The notes below the pieces were generated by a model. The model was not told the DNA's origin and made no database searches. It was given only the letters and a program-made list of their open reading frames with translations. A stretch of DNA of 64,000 bases from a bacterium (lineage in GTDB: Bacteria > Armatimonadota > Zipacnadia > Zipacnadales > UBA11051), in contig JAUVVY010000015.1 of NCBI GenBank assembly GCA_030604405.1, positions 34,506-98,505 of the forward strand. Direction: 5' to 3'. The position numbers were made by a program, and so were the translations under genes. Shown here piece after piece: positions 36,003 through 44,610 of this stretch (positions are counted from its first letter, which is position 1; each line of letters opens with the position of its first letter).

Positions 36003-37085
36003 TTGAAGCACACGATTACTCTGATACCTGGAGATGGCACCGGACCCGAGGTGACGCAGGCGATGCGCCGCTGCGTTGAGGCGACCGGTGTGGACATCGA
36101 ATGGGAGCTGCACAACGCCGGCGTTGACGTGATGGACCGCTACGGCACTCCGCTTCCCGACCACGTCCTCGACTCAATCCGCAACAACAAAGTCGCCATC
36201 AAGGGGCCAGTGACCACGCCGGTGGGCACCGGCTTTCGCAGCGTCAATGTGGCCCTGCGCAAGACTCTGGATCTATACGCCTGCCTGCGCCCGGCCAGGC
36301 ACTACCAGGGTGTAAGATCGCGCTATCCTGAAGCCGATCTGGTGGTGGTGCGCGAGAACACCGAGGATCTCTATGCCGGCATCGAATTTGAGCGCGGCAC
36401 TGACGAATGTGCCCGTGCCATCGAAGTCCTCTCGGAACTGTCAGGTGCGACTATTCGCCCCGACTCAGGTGTCTCGATCAAGCCTATTTCGGAGATGGCT
36501 TCCGAGCGCATAGTCCGCTTTGCCTTCGACTACGCGATCGCCAATCGCCGCAGGAAAGTCACGGCGGTGCACAAGGCCAACATCATGAAGTACAGCGACG
36601 GGCTGTTTTTGGAATGTGCGCGCCGCGTCGCCGAAGAGTACGCCGACAGTGGCATCGAGTTCGAGGACCGCATCGTTGACAATATGTGCATGCAGCTTGT
36701 GCAGAAGCCCGAACTCTACGACGTGCTGGTACTGCCCAACCTGTATGGCGACATCGTCAGCGATTTGTGCTCCGGTCTTGTCGGCGGCCTGGGGGTTGCG
36801 CCGGGAGCTAATATTGGCACCGATTGCGCGGTCTTTGAGCCCACTCACGGGAGTGCTCCCAAGTACGCCGGCCAGAACAAGGTCAACCCCACGGCGACGA
36901 TACTTTCCGCCGTGATGATGCTGCGGCATATCGGCGAGACCGATGCCGGCGACCGCCTGGAAAGAGCCGTTGCCGCTGTCATCGCGGAGGGCAAGGATGT
37001 AACCTACGATCTCAAGCCCACGCGCGATGACCCCACTGCCGTCGGTACCGGCGAAATGGCCGACGCGATAATCGCCAGGCTCTGA
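36003..37085 (+). CDS. NAD(P)-dependent isocitrate dehydrogenase-family enzyme
   Basis: Beta-decarboxylating dehydrogenase. [15 protein letters not shown] at the N-terminus, [12 protein letters not shown] (substrate and metal site; this form is typical of isocitrate rather than isopropylmalate dehydrogenases), [12 protein letters not shown] (catalytic Lys), [19 protein letters not shown] (metal aspartates) and [17 protein letters not shown] (cofactor site). Oxidises isocitrate to 2-oxoglutarate most likely; homoisocitrate is the main alternative. The TTG start follows GGAGGAAG. 360 residues, normal. A terminator follows at 37113. Confidence 0.9.
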   Translation: MKHTITLIPGDGTGPEVTQAMRRCVEATGVDIEWELHNAGVDVMDRYGTPLPDHVLDSIRNNKVAIKGPVTTPVGTGFRSVNVALRKTLDLYACLRPARHYQGVRSRYPEADLVVVRENTEDLYAGIEFERGTDECARAIEVLSELSGATIRPDSGVSIKPISEMASERIVRFAFDYAIANRRRKVTAVHKANIMKYSDGLFLECARRVAEEYADSGIEFEDRIVDNMCMQLVQKPELYDVLVLPNLYGDIVSDLCSGLVGGLGVAPGANIGTDCAVFEPTHGSAPKYAGQNKVNPTATILSAVMMLRHIGETDAGDRLERAVAAVIAEGKDVTYDLKPTRDDPTAVGTGEMADAIIARL

Positions 37086-37112
37086 CGCCAGGCCGCCGTG
37101 ATACACGAGCGC

Positions 37113-37148
37113 AAGGCCTGCCCTGTCCACCTTAAGGCAGGCCTTTGT
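37113..37148 (+). terminator. Terminator after the isocitrate dehydrogenase gene
   Basis: A perfect 10-bp stem AAGGCCTGCC (37113-37122) / GGCAGGCCTT (37136-37145), 13-base loop, then TTG-rich sequence. Confidence 0.7.
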
Positions 37149-37200
37149 GGTATTACCGCATTACGCTGTTTGGAGCCTGTGCTTCCGGGGGCGTAAAGGC

Positions 37201-37439
37201 TACCGCGGATAATTCACAAGACGCGTGGCTCGGCCTGACCTGCGCTTGGCGCAGGTCAGGTGAGAATGCGTAGAGGACGCGCAGCGTCCTCCCATTCTCA
37301 GCTTCCAGCCCGAGGTCTTTGGGCTAATTACAGTGTGTCGTTTTGCGCCACTTGCCACGAACCGCTCTACGTGTCCATACACGGCCTGTCTGTCTAATCC
37401 TGCCGACTCTCCCATTTCACTCACGAATAATCCGGGCTA
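37201..37439. repeat. MITE-like element 4 (TA-bounded inverted-repeat family)
   Basis: Left end TACCGCGGATAATTCACAA, right end (reverse complement TAGCCCGGATTATTCGTGA). Core: outer CTCGG/CCGAG enclosing CCTGACCTGCGC-TTG-GCGCAGGTCAGG (37234-37260) and GAGAATG...CATTCTC (37262-37299) that itself holds a nested hairpin GAGGACGC-GCA-GCGTCCTC. The tail ACAGTGTGTCGTTTTGCGCC is shared. The right terminal CTA (37437-37439) is the TAG stop of the minus-strand ABC gene. Confidence 0.8.
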
Positions 37440-39308
37440 CCGCCCGAAGAGGTCATCGCCGTCGAGTGGCATGCCGCTCTCCTGGTACCGGAACTGCTGC
37501 TCGTACATCCGCGCATACAGGCCGTTTTGGGCCATCAACGTGCTATGGTCGGCCTGCTCAACTATTCCGCCCTCATCTATGACCGCGATCTTGTGGGCAT
37601 TGCGAACCGTTGAGAGCCGGTGCGCGATGACGAAGGTGGTCCGCCCCGCCATCAGGTTCTGCAGCGCCTTCTGAATAATCTGCTCGGCCTCAGTGTCCAC
37701 CAGCGAGGTGGCCTCATCAAGGATGAGTATGCGGGGGTCGGCCAAAAGCGCCCGCGCTATGGCCAGTCGCTGCTTCTGCCCGCCGGAGAGCTTCACACCG
37801 CGCTCGCCGATCTCGGTATCATACTGCTCCGGCAGGTCCTCGATGAACTCGTCGGCGTAGGCAGCTTCGCAAGCCACCGCGATTTCCTCGTCGCTGGCAT
37901 CGAGCTTGCCATAGCGAACGTTCTCACGCACAGTGCCGTTGAACAGGAATGTCTCCTGCAGAACCATGCCAATGTTTTGGCGCAGCGATTCCTGTGTGAC
38001 CTCCCTCACATCCGTGCCATCAATGCGCACAGTCCCCGCCACCGGGTCATAGAAGCGCGGTATCAGGTTGATCAGACTTGTCTTGCCCGCGCCGCTGCGG
38101 CCGACCAGAGCCACGATCTCGCCCGGCTCGGCCACGACTGACACGTCCTCAAGCACCATCTCACCCGTCGCATACCGGAACGAGATATCCTCGACCTCCA
38201 CGCGGCCCTCGACTTGACCAATGTCGGGGGCATCTTCTGCGTCCTGCACATCCGGCTTCTCATCCAGCAGCTCAAAGATTCTGGCCACGGACGCCAAGGC
38301 GCGATTGTAGGTATTGTAAACACGTATCAGGCTGCCAAACCGCCAGTAAAAGCCCTGCAGGTAGCCGATAAATGTGACGATTACGCCCGCGATGTCCAGG
38401 TCTTGTACCTGCGCCGCCATAATCGAACCGCGCCAGACCACTAGCAGGATTCCACATGATATGACGAAGCTGATCGCCGGGAAAAAGGTGGACCACAGCC
38501 AGATAGTGCGCACACGAGCCTTGTAAAAGTTGTTGCTTGCCTCGTCGAACAGCTCGAACTCATAGTCTTCGCGAGCAAAGGCTTTGATCACCTGGATGCC
38601 GGTGAGGCGTTCCTGCAGGCGCGCGTTTATCTCGCCCAGCTCATCTCTGACCCTACGGAACACTGGCCTGATGATACGGGAGAAGATGATCATGGCCGTC
38701 ACAAATATCGGCACCGGCAGCAACGCCCAGAGCGCCAGTGCCGGCTTTATATAAAACAGCAGGCTGATCATCAGCACGATCCGCAGCCCATCGCTGACCA
38801 CCGTGTCGGTCCCATGCACCACCATGTCTTCGACCGCGTCAACGTCATTGGATATTTTAGACATCACGTCGCCGGTCTTATGCCGCTCGAAAAAGCTCAG
38901 GGAAAGCTGCTGCGTGTGCCGATACAGGTTGGTGCGCAGCTCATAGACGAAGCGCTGCCCCAGAACATGCATGACGTTCATGCGGACAGCGCTGAAAAGG
39001 CTTTCGCTGAAGAACGCTGCCAGCATGATCAGCAGGTACTGGTTCAGCCGCCCCGGCTCCTGGTCAATGATGACCACGTTAATGATGCCCATGCCGAGAA
39101 TGTACGGCGGGGCCAGCGAAGCGACGCTGCTTGCGATCATTGCTAGCGTGCCCACCAGCACCTTTCGCCAATGCGGCAGCAGGTACCCGGCGAACCATTT
39201 CAGCATCCGCTTGTCGGTTATTCTTAGGGGCGGTGGCCCGTCGTCCGAGCCGCCCCTCCCACCGCGATGTCCGTGTCCTCTTGCACCGTGAAACATATTG
39301 CTCGTCAC
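37437..39308 (-). CDS. ABC exporter, fused membrane and ATPase domains (MsbA/LmrA type)
   Basis: Half-size exporter acting as a homodimer or heterodimer. An N-terminal tail rich in His, Gly and Arg (residues about 6-25), six membrane helices (about 45-330, with the FFERHKTGDVMSKISNDVD loop), then the ATPase with Walker A GRSGAGKTS, signature LSGGQKQRLAIARAL, Walker B ILILDEATS and the switch His in VIAHRLSTV. The substrate (lipid, peptide or drug) cannot be told. The GTG at 39308 sits about 8 bases from a TATAAT box (39316-39321, minus strand), so it is either leaderless or starts at ATG 39296. The stop codon lies in a repeat element. Confidence 0.92.
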   Translation of the reverse strand: MTSNMFHGARGHGHRGGRGGSDDGPPPLRITDKRMLKWFAGYLLPHWRKVLVGTLAMIASSVASLAPPYILGMGIINVVIIDQEPGRLNQYLLIMLAAFFSESLFSAVRMNVMHVLGQRFVYELRTNLYRHTQQLSLSFFERHKTGDVMSKISNDVDAVEDMVVHGTDTVVSDGLRIVLMISLLFYIKPALALWALLPVPIFVTAMIIFSRIIRPVFRRVRDELGEINARLQERLTGIQVIKAFAREDYEFELFDEASNNFYKARVRTIWLWSTFFPAISFVISCGILLVVWRGSIMAAQVQDLDIAGVIVTFIGYLQGFYWRFGSLIRVYNTYNRALASVARIFELLDEKPDVQDAEDAPDIGQVEGRVEVEDISFRYATGEMVLEDVSVVAEPGEIVALVGRSGAGKTSLINLIPRFYDPVAGTVRIDGTDVREVTQESLRQNIGMVLQETFLFNGTVRENVRYGKLDASDEEIAVACEAAYADEFIEDLPEQYDTEIGERGVKLSGGQKQRLAIARALLADPRILILDEATSLVDTEAEQIIQKALQNLMAGRTTFVIAHRLSTVRNAHKIAVIDEGGIVEQADHSTLMAQNGLYARMYEQQFRYQESGMPLDGDDLFGR

Positions 39309-39315
39309 CGCGCGA

Positions 39316-39321
39316 ATTATA
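39316..39321 (-). promoter_or_regulatory. -10 box of the ABC exporter promoter
   Basis: TATAAT on the minus strand inside TGTGCTATAATTCGCG, with no good -35 at 17 bases. The predicted transcript would begin at or within a few bases of the GTG start. Confidence 0.45.
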
Positions 39322-39408
39322 GCACATTTGCCGCACTAATGCTGCTCATGCGACGATTCATTCTGACCTGTTTCAAGACGAGCTACGCCCCCGGGCCGGA
39401 GGCCGGAT

Positions 39409-39437
39409 TTGCGAGCCGCGTATCATTGCGCTATAAT
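39409..39437 (+). promoter_or_regulatory. Promoter of the creatininase-like gene
   Basis: TTGCGA (39409-39414), 17-base spacer, TATAAT (39432-39437). It lies 110 bases before the GTG at 39547 and diverges from the ABC exporter promoter. Confidence 0.7.
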
Positions 39438-39546
39438 CGCTCCCGGTGCGTGTGGCAGATCGTTTGAAACATGAGACTGGCAGAGTGGCTGACAGAAATC
39501 TGTCTGGCCGCCGCCCGGGCAAGAGAATTGATGGGAGGCAAATGTC

Positions 39547-40290
39547 GTGTACAGTGTCGAAAACACGTGGAAAGAGATTCGTGACGCGGGAGTCGAAATC
39601 GCCGTCATCGCCATCGGCTCAATCGAGCAGCACGGGCATCATCTGCCGCTGGGCACCGACTGGTTCCAGGCCGATTTTTTCGGCCGCGCGCTGGCCGAAG
39701 AGCTCGATGCCTTTTACGTGCCGGCAATGCCCTTCGGCAACGCCTGGGAGCACGGTCGCTTCCCCGGCACCATCTCACTGCGGCCGGAAACGCTGGCAGC
39801 CGTGCTAAGAGACATCGTGATGTGCCTGCGCGAGCACGGCATCAACAAGATCGTCGTCCATAACGGCCATGGCGCCAACTGGATACTCAAGCCCACCGTC
39901 CGCCAGCTCAACTATGACTACCCCGATATCAGCATCGTGTGGTCGGGCGGCGTCAATCCACAAGACGGCGACCAGCCGCCGCAGGAAGTACACTCCGGGC
40001 TGAGCGAGACCTCCCGCATGATGCACCTGCACCCGGAACTTGTCAAAGACAGTGGCATGGTCAACAGCCCCGGAGTTGTGGGGCAGGAATTCCTCGACTA
40101 TGTCGGCTTCGAAAAAGTCACCAGGACCGGGGCATGGGGGATGCCCGAAGCCGCCTCGGCCGAGCGCGGCGCAGAGATCTTCGAGGGGACAGCCGAGAAA
40201 TCCGCCCGCTATGTGAAATGGGCCTTCGCCAGGGTCGAAGAGCTAAAGGCCGAACCCGGAGTTGTTGAACAAGACGAAGTTACCGACTGA
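39547..40290 (+). CDS. Creatininase-family amidohydrolase
   Basis: Metal-dependent amidohydrolase of the creatininase/ArfB/MftE superfamily. Metal and active-site motifs are intact: IGSIEQHGHHLPLGTDWFQA (Glu, His and Asp ligands), HNGHGAN, and a C-terminal EVHSGLSETSRMM. Members cleave creatinine, formamides of riboflavin or deazaflavin precursors, or modify peptides; with sugar and amidohydrolase genes downstream a small-molecule catabolic role is likely. The GTG at 39547 has GGGAGG upstream. 247 residues, normal. Confidence 0.88.
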   Translation: MYSVENTWKEIRDAGVEIAVIAIGSIEQHGHHLPLGTDWFQADFFGRALAEELDAFYVPAMPFGNAWEHGRFPGTISLRPETLAAVLRDIVMCLREHGINKIVVHNGHGANWILKPTVRQLNYDYPDISIVWSGGVNPQDGDQPPQEVHSGLSETSRMMHLHPELVKDSGMVNSPGVVGQEFLDYVGFEKVTRTGAWGMPEAASAERGAEIFEGTAEKSARYVKWAFARVEELKAEPGVVEQDEVTD

Positions 40291-40367
40291 ACATCGCTCA
40301 ATCCGCACCCCCGCTCCCACAGGGAGATGGGGCCAATGCTATCAATCTTAGATGCGAGGTGTTGCTC

Positions 40368-42404
40368 ATGAAGCCGCAAATGATTGCCACGATGTCACTT
40401 CTGTTGGCGGGCTGTTTGTGTTCATTGGTCTGGTCGTTCACCGATCTATCGGACCCTGCAGAGCCGTGGAAGCAAGAGCAGGTCGGCGTGACCAGCGAAG
40501 TCCCCTATCCGTTCGAGCCGCTTACTGTGCAGCGGACGGAGACGCAAACTGACGTAAAGTGCTGGGGTCGGACGTACGTGCTCAATGCGCCGTTCCCGGT
40601 GCAGATTGTCAGCCAGGGGCAGAACCTGCTGGCCGCACCCATCCGGCTGGTGGTGAAAGCCGGCGGCAACGTCACAGAGCTTGAGGATCAAATCCTCGAT
40701 ATTACCTCTGAGGCGCAGGACCGCGTTGAGTTCAATGCCACGATGCAGGCCGGGCCGGTCACCATCAGCGTCCCCGGCTCGATCGAATACGACGGCCTGA
40801 TTGACATTGAGCTGACTATCGCTGTTGAGCAGCCGACCGAAATCGAGCAGCTCAGTGTGCAGATACCGATCTCTGCTGAGGTGGCGAAGTACTATCACCT
40901 CTCGACCCAGTGGGGCAAGTACGAGTATGGCAGGATTGACGAGCTTCCTGAGGGCGGCATTGACAATGCCTGGCAGGCGTACTGGTGGATCGGCGATGAC
41001 TACCGGGGACTGAGCTTTGCCACCGACACGTGGGGCGGCTGGACCGGACCGACAGAGAAGGCGTTCAGTCTGGTGCGGCGCGAGGGCGACGTTCTGCTGA
41101 CAGCCAACATCATCAACGAGCCTACGCGCATTGAGGGGCAGCGCAAATACCGCATCGGCTTGCAGGCCACGCCCGGCAAGCCGCTTCCTGAAACCTGGCA
41201 CGGCCGGCACCTGGGCATGGGCAGTGTCGGATTCACGCCCGAACAGGCCCGGGCTGTTATCAACGAAGAGGGCAGTAATGTCGCATTGATGTGGAACGAC
41301 TCTGCCAAGTTTTTCAGCTATCCGGAGCCCAAGGATCCCGAGGCGTTCAAGCAAGCCGTCCAGACTTACCACGACGCCGGTATGCGCTGCGTCTATTACA
41401 TCACTCTCTCCGGCACTGGGATGGAATCGGGGGTCTTCCAGCGTAATTACAAGGACTGGCTGATGAGTCGCCCGGACGGCAAGTCCCTGTTCGGCAACGA
41501 CTCACACGACGTGGACCTTGCCAGCACCGAGATCGGCGACTGGGCGAGCGTGTGCCCGGCCGGCAGCTTCAGCGACTGGCTGGTCTGGGCCGTGGACCGA
41601 ATCATGGAGGACTACGATCTGGACGGCGTTTACATTGATAATGCGGGACCATATTACTGCTCCAACCAGGACCACGGTTGCAACACCAGGGGCGCCCGGA
41701 CGCACCCGTACTTCGCCGTCCGCGATCTCCACAAGCGCCTGTATGCCGTCGTCCACGGCCGCAAGCCCGAGACCGGCATCATCTGGGAGCACAACTCCCG
41801 CACCTCCAACAGTTTCAACCTCACCTTCTGCGACTTCTACTCCGACGGCGAGCACTTCCGCGTCAAGTCCAAGGGCCGACCCGAGCAGATTACCCGCACC
41901 TTCCTCGACATTACTGGTACCGGGCGGCAGTGGGGTTCGCAGGCATGTTTTCTGGCCTCAGCGCTGAACCTGCGGGAAGAGTACACCTGCTGGCTGCTGG
42001 CTCGCCTGCTGCCCTTCGGCAACGTCATGTTTTCGGTGCCAAAGTATATGGACTTCTCGATATTCAATCCAGTGCTGAGGGCGCGTCTGGACTTCGGTCT
42101 GGGCAAACAGCCGGTAACATGGTTCACACCTGAAGCTGTGCCGGATTGGTTCCAATTCGCGCCGGAGGAGTTGGTGGTCGGCGGTTACCTGGCGGAGGAT
42201 AACAGGGCGCTTATCACCGTCAGCAATCTGTCTGACGACAAGCTGCTGCTGCGAGCGCCGACTGCGCCGATCGCGGCCAGGTTCGGCGGCCCCGTGGTAA
42301 TCTATGACGCCACCACCGGCGCCAAATGCCCGCCGCTGGGCCCGAACCTGGTGCTGATGGTGCCCGCGAATACTTTCCGTCTGATACGCATTGACCGAGA
42401 GTAG
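40368..42404 (+). CDS. Exported glycoside-hydrolase-like protein (DUF6067/GH123-like)
   Basis: The ATG at 40368 follows GCGAGGTG; MKPQMIATMSLLLAG then Cys is a lipoprotein-like signal (lipobox LAGC). An N-terminal beta-sandwich region (residues about 40-270: VSIPGSIEYDGLID-type strand, FSLVRREGDVLLTANIIN, YRIGLQATPGKPLP) precedes a TIM-barrel-like half (about 285-560) with DLDGVYIDNAGPYYC and IIWEHNSRTSNSFNLTFCDF, then a small C-terminal beta domain. The combination matches GH123-like/DUF6067 proteins, which act on polysaccharides or glycoconjugates outside the cell. Catalytic residues are not assigned here. It is in line with the amidohydrolase that follows. Confidence 0.72.
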   Translation: MKPQMIATMSLLLAGCLCSLVWSFTDLSDPAEPWKQEQVGVTSEVPYPFEPLTVQRTETQTDVKCWGRTYVLNAPFPVQIVSQGQNLLAAPIRLVVKAGGNVTELEDQILDITSEAQDRVEFNATMQAGPVTISVPGSIEYDGLIDIELTIAVEQPTEIEQLSVQIPISAEVAKYYHLSTQWGKYEYGRIDELPEGGIDNAWQAYWWIGDDYRGLSFATDTWGGWTGPTEKAFSLVRREGDVLLTANIINEPTRIEGQRKYRIGLQATPGKPLPETWHGRHLGMGSVGFTPEQARAVINEEGSNVALMWNDSAKFFSYPEPKDPEAFKQAVQTYHDAGMRCVYYITLSGTGMESGVFQRNYKDWLMSRPDGKSLFGNDSHDVDLASTEIGDWASVCPAGSFSDWLVWAVDRIMEDYDLDGVYIDNAGPYYCSNQDHGCNTRGARTHPYFAVRDLHKRLYAVVHGRKPETGIIWEHNSRTSNSFNLTFCDFYSDGEHFRVKSKGRPEQITRTFLDITGTGRQWGSQACFLASALNLREEYTCWLLARLLPFGNVMFSVPKYMDFSIFNPVLRARLDFGLGKQPVTWFTPEAVPDWFQFAPEELVVGGYLAEDNRALITVSNLSDDKLLLRAPTAPIAARFGGPVVIYDATTGAKCPPLGPNLVLMVPANTFRLIRIDRE

Positions 42405-42462
42405 AACAAGCGATGGCCGAGACGTTTGTGGCGCTGAGTTGACCGCCAGAAAGGAGCAGCCG

Positions 42463-43269
42463 ATGTTGATTAGTCACTGTCATGTTAAGGCCCAGGGATT
42501 CGGTGAGGAAGTGGACACCAATCCCGCGGCCGGCACGCTCCCCGAGCTTCGCCGTATTATGCGAGAGGTCGGGGTCGAGAAGGCAGTCGCCTTCGCGCCG
42601 TTTGCCCCTCAGACCGACGCAGAGGTCGAGCCAAACGAGTGGCTGCTGTCGGAACTGCCCAACTACCCGGAGTTGATCGGCTTTGCGGCGGTTGACCCGA
42701 AGCGAGAGGCTGCCGCTGAAGTGCTTGGCGATCTCATCTGTCGGGGTCTGCGTGGCGCCAAGGTGCATCCGCCTGTATTTCAGACCGCGCTGGACGATCC
42801 GGCGACCGAGGCGTTCTGGGCGGCGTGTGCCCGGATGCGTTTGCCGGTGCACATTCACACTGGCGTTCACGGCTGGTACCAGCGCCGGTATATGCCTATA
42901 CTGCTGGATGATATCTGCACCCGTCACCCGGACGTGCGCATCATCCTCGATCACATGGGTGGGATCGCGTTTTTCGACCAGGCCCTGGCGGTGGTGCATG
43001 ACAACCAGAACGCCTTCGTGGGACTGACACAGCTCTCCGGGCGCTCGGCGATCTACGCGCTTTCGCCGGGCCGCCGCCAGCTCATCCTCGAGACCATCGG
43101 CCCGCACCGCATAATCTACGGCTACGATTATCCGTGGAACTCTCACAACCTCACTGCTCTGCGCCACGACATAGAATGGATAGGGACCTGGGGCCTGCGC
43201 GAGGATGACCTAGCCAGGATCCTCGGCGGCAATATCGAGAGGCTGCTGTCGGAGGTTCAGCCGCCATAG
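42463..43269 (+). CDS. Amidohydrolase-2 family metal-dependent hydrolase
   Basis: TIM-barrel hydrolase of the amidohydrolase-2/ACMS-decarboxylase-like group. The first-strand motif is SHCHVK (HxH), then GLRGAKVHPPVF, LPVHIHTG, IILDHMGG and IIYGYDYPW supply the later His and Asp ligands. Such enzymes hydrolyse or decarboxylate small carboxylates and lactones. The ATG at 42463 follows AAAGGAG; longer in-frame starts overlap the preceding gene. 268 residues. Confidence 0.85.
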   Translation: MLISHCHVKAQGFGEEVDTNPAAGTLPELRRIMREVGVEKAVAFAPFAPQTDAEVEPNEWLLSELPNYPELIGFAAVDPKREAAAEVLGDLICRGLRGAKVHPPVFQTALDDPATEAFWAACARMRLPVHIHTGVHGWYQRRYMPILLDDICTRHPDVRIILDHMGGIAFFDQALAVVHDNQNAFVGLTQLSGRSAIYALSPGRRQLILETIGPHRIIYGYDYPWNSHNLTALRHDIEWIGTWGLREDDLARILGGNIERLLSEVQPP

Positions 43270-43313
43270 CTTGCGCGCGGCTGTGAGTCTGGATAACAAG
43301 CGGGGTATGGCTC

Positions 43314-43559
43314 TAGCCCGAACAATTCACAAGACGCGTGGCTCGGCCTGACCTGCGCCAAGCGCAGGTCAGGTGAGAACGCGAGGGGTACCCACGCCGA
43401 GGCGTGGGTCAGCGTTCTCAGCTTCCAGCCCGAGGTCTTTGGGCCAATTACAGTGTGTCACTTCGCGCCACTTAGCAAGAACCGCTCTACGTACCCATAG
43501 GCGGCCTGTCTGTCCAATCTCTCCAACTGTGCCATTTCGCTCACGAATAATCCAGACTA
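43314..43559. repeat. MITE-like element 5 (TA-bounded inverted-repeat family)
   Basis: Left end TAGCCCGAACAATTCACAA, right end (reverse complement TAGTCTGGATTATTCGTGA). Core: outer CTCGG (43342-43346) / CCGAG (43430-43434) enclosing CCTGACCTGCGC-CAA-GCGCAGGTCAGG (43347-43373) and GAGAACGC/GCGTTCTC (43375-43419), the latter with a nested ACCCACGCC-GA-GGCGTGGGT hairpin. Compared with elements 3 and 4 the stem carries compensating base changes. The right terminal CTA is the TAG stop of the next minus-strand gene. Confidence 0.8.
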
Positions 43560-44402
43560 CAGTTGTGCCAGGACGTTGTCCCCGGCGGCCCTGGCGCGGG
43601 CGGCGGCTGCCTCCACCGGCAGCGCCTTCAGCTCATCACTGAAGGTCTCCACGCCCATGAAGTCGGCGTAGCCGGCGGCCTTCAGCGCGCCCAGGAAGCC
43701 CTGCAAGTCAATTATGCCCTCGCCCGGCAGCAGCCGCTGGCCGTCTATCTGTTCATCTCGCGGCTTATCGGGGGCATCGTTGATATGCACGTGCACGATC
43801 TTTTCTACCGGCACCGCGGCCAGCTCCTCAGCGGTATGCCCGGCCGTGTACCAGTGGAAGCTATCCACCAGTAAGCCGAGGCTGTCCACGCCGATTTCCT
43901 CTTCCATGTCTAGAAGCTGGTCCATGCGGTGGATGAAGACATTGCCTGACTTGCGCAGCGTCGCGGGGCCGACCCACTCCAGCCCCAGCCGCACCCCGTA
44001 CTCCTCAGCCACCTGCCCCACCTTGCGCCAGCGCTCTATTGCCAGCTTGCGGAGTTCGGCAGCATCCGCTTCCACCGTTGGCGGCAGCCACGTGCAGGCC
44101 CTGGGGCATCCTATCGCCACTGCAAAGCTGGCAAAGCGTGGGAAATCCGCCAGCGTGCTCTCGAACTCCTGCTCGCTGCCCTGCCAGTTCACTGGTATGC
44201 CCCAGGCGGCGGGTTCGACCCCGTATTCTTCGAACAGCGCGTTCACCGCATCAATACCCCGGTCGTCGGCCACCGCCATTGCGCCCTCGATACTGAAATC
44301 AACGCCCGCAAAGCCGGTCTCAGAGGCCAGGGCCAGGTATCCCTCAAAGTCCAGTGGCTGCCCAAGTATCACGCCATTTAGCGAAAGCTGCATTTGCATC
44401 AT
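43557..44402 (-). CDS. Sugar phosphate isomerase/epimerase-like TIM-barrel protein
   Basis: Xylose-isomerase-like TIM barrel (AP endonuclease family 2). Metal-ligand strands: LGLEWVGP (Glu), GLLVDSFHWYTAG (Asp, His), IVHVHINDAP (His, Asp) and FMGVETFSD (Glu). Substrate unknown; relatives are inosose, hydroxypyruvate or ketohexose isomerases and epimerases. A second, only distantly similar copy lies at 46550. ATG 44402 follows a weak AGGA. Its TAG stop is supplied by the end of repeat element 5. Confidence 0.85.
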   Translation of the reverse strand: MMQMQLSLNGVILGQPLDFEGYLALASETGFAGVDFSIEGAMAVADDRGIDAVNALFEEYGVEPAAWGIPVNWQGSEQEFESTLADFPRFASFAVAIGCPRACTWLPPTVEADAAELRKLAIERWRKVGQVAEEYGVRLGLEWVGPATLRKSGNVFIHRMDQLLDMEEEIGVDSLGLLVDSFHWYTAGHTAEELAAVPVEKIVHVHINDAPDKPRDEQIDGQRLLPGEGIIDLQGFLGALKAAGYADFMGVETFSDELKALPVEAAAARARAAGDNVLAQL

Positions 44403-44610
44403 TCCTATCTTTGTTTTTGCTACATTGTCTCAAGTGACAATGCCCTGCCTGTCCTTCGCGTGGCACAGGCTTTCCAGCCTGTGAATGTCTTTCATCTATT
44501 CGGGCATCCCCAAAACATCCCGTGGGTTGGGCTTCCATCCCAGGGATAGAAGTTCCTCCAGGGCCGGGCCATCAGTCACCGGCACCGGCTCGCGTTCCAT
44601 GGATCCGGTG
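44403..44610. repeat. Hairpin repeats between isomerase and sialidase-like genes
   Basis: Includes GTGGCACAGGCTTTCCAGCC (CACAGGCT/AGCCTGTG hairpin, 44460-44483) and CGTGGGTTGGGCTTCCATCC (44521-44540), members of the dispersed hairpin family. Confidence 0.6.

Noticed and set aside
43314..43559. CRISPR-like array suggested by the repeated palindromes
   Set aside because: The repeats are dispersed over tens of kilobases, not tandem with regular spacers, and there are no cas genes.
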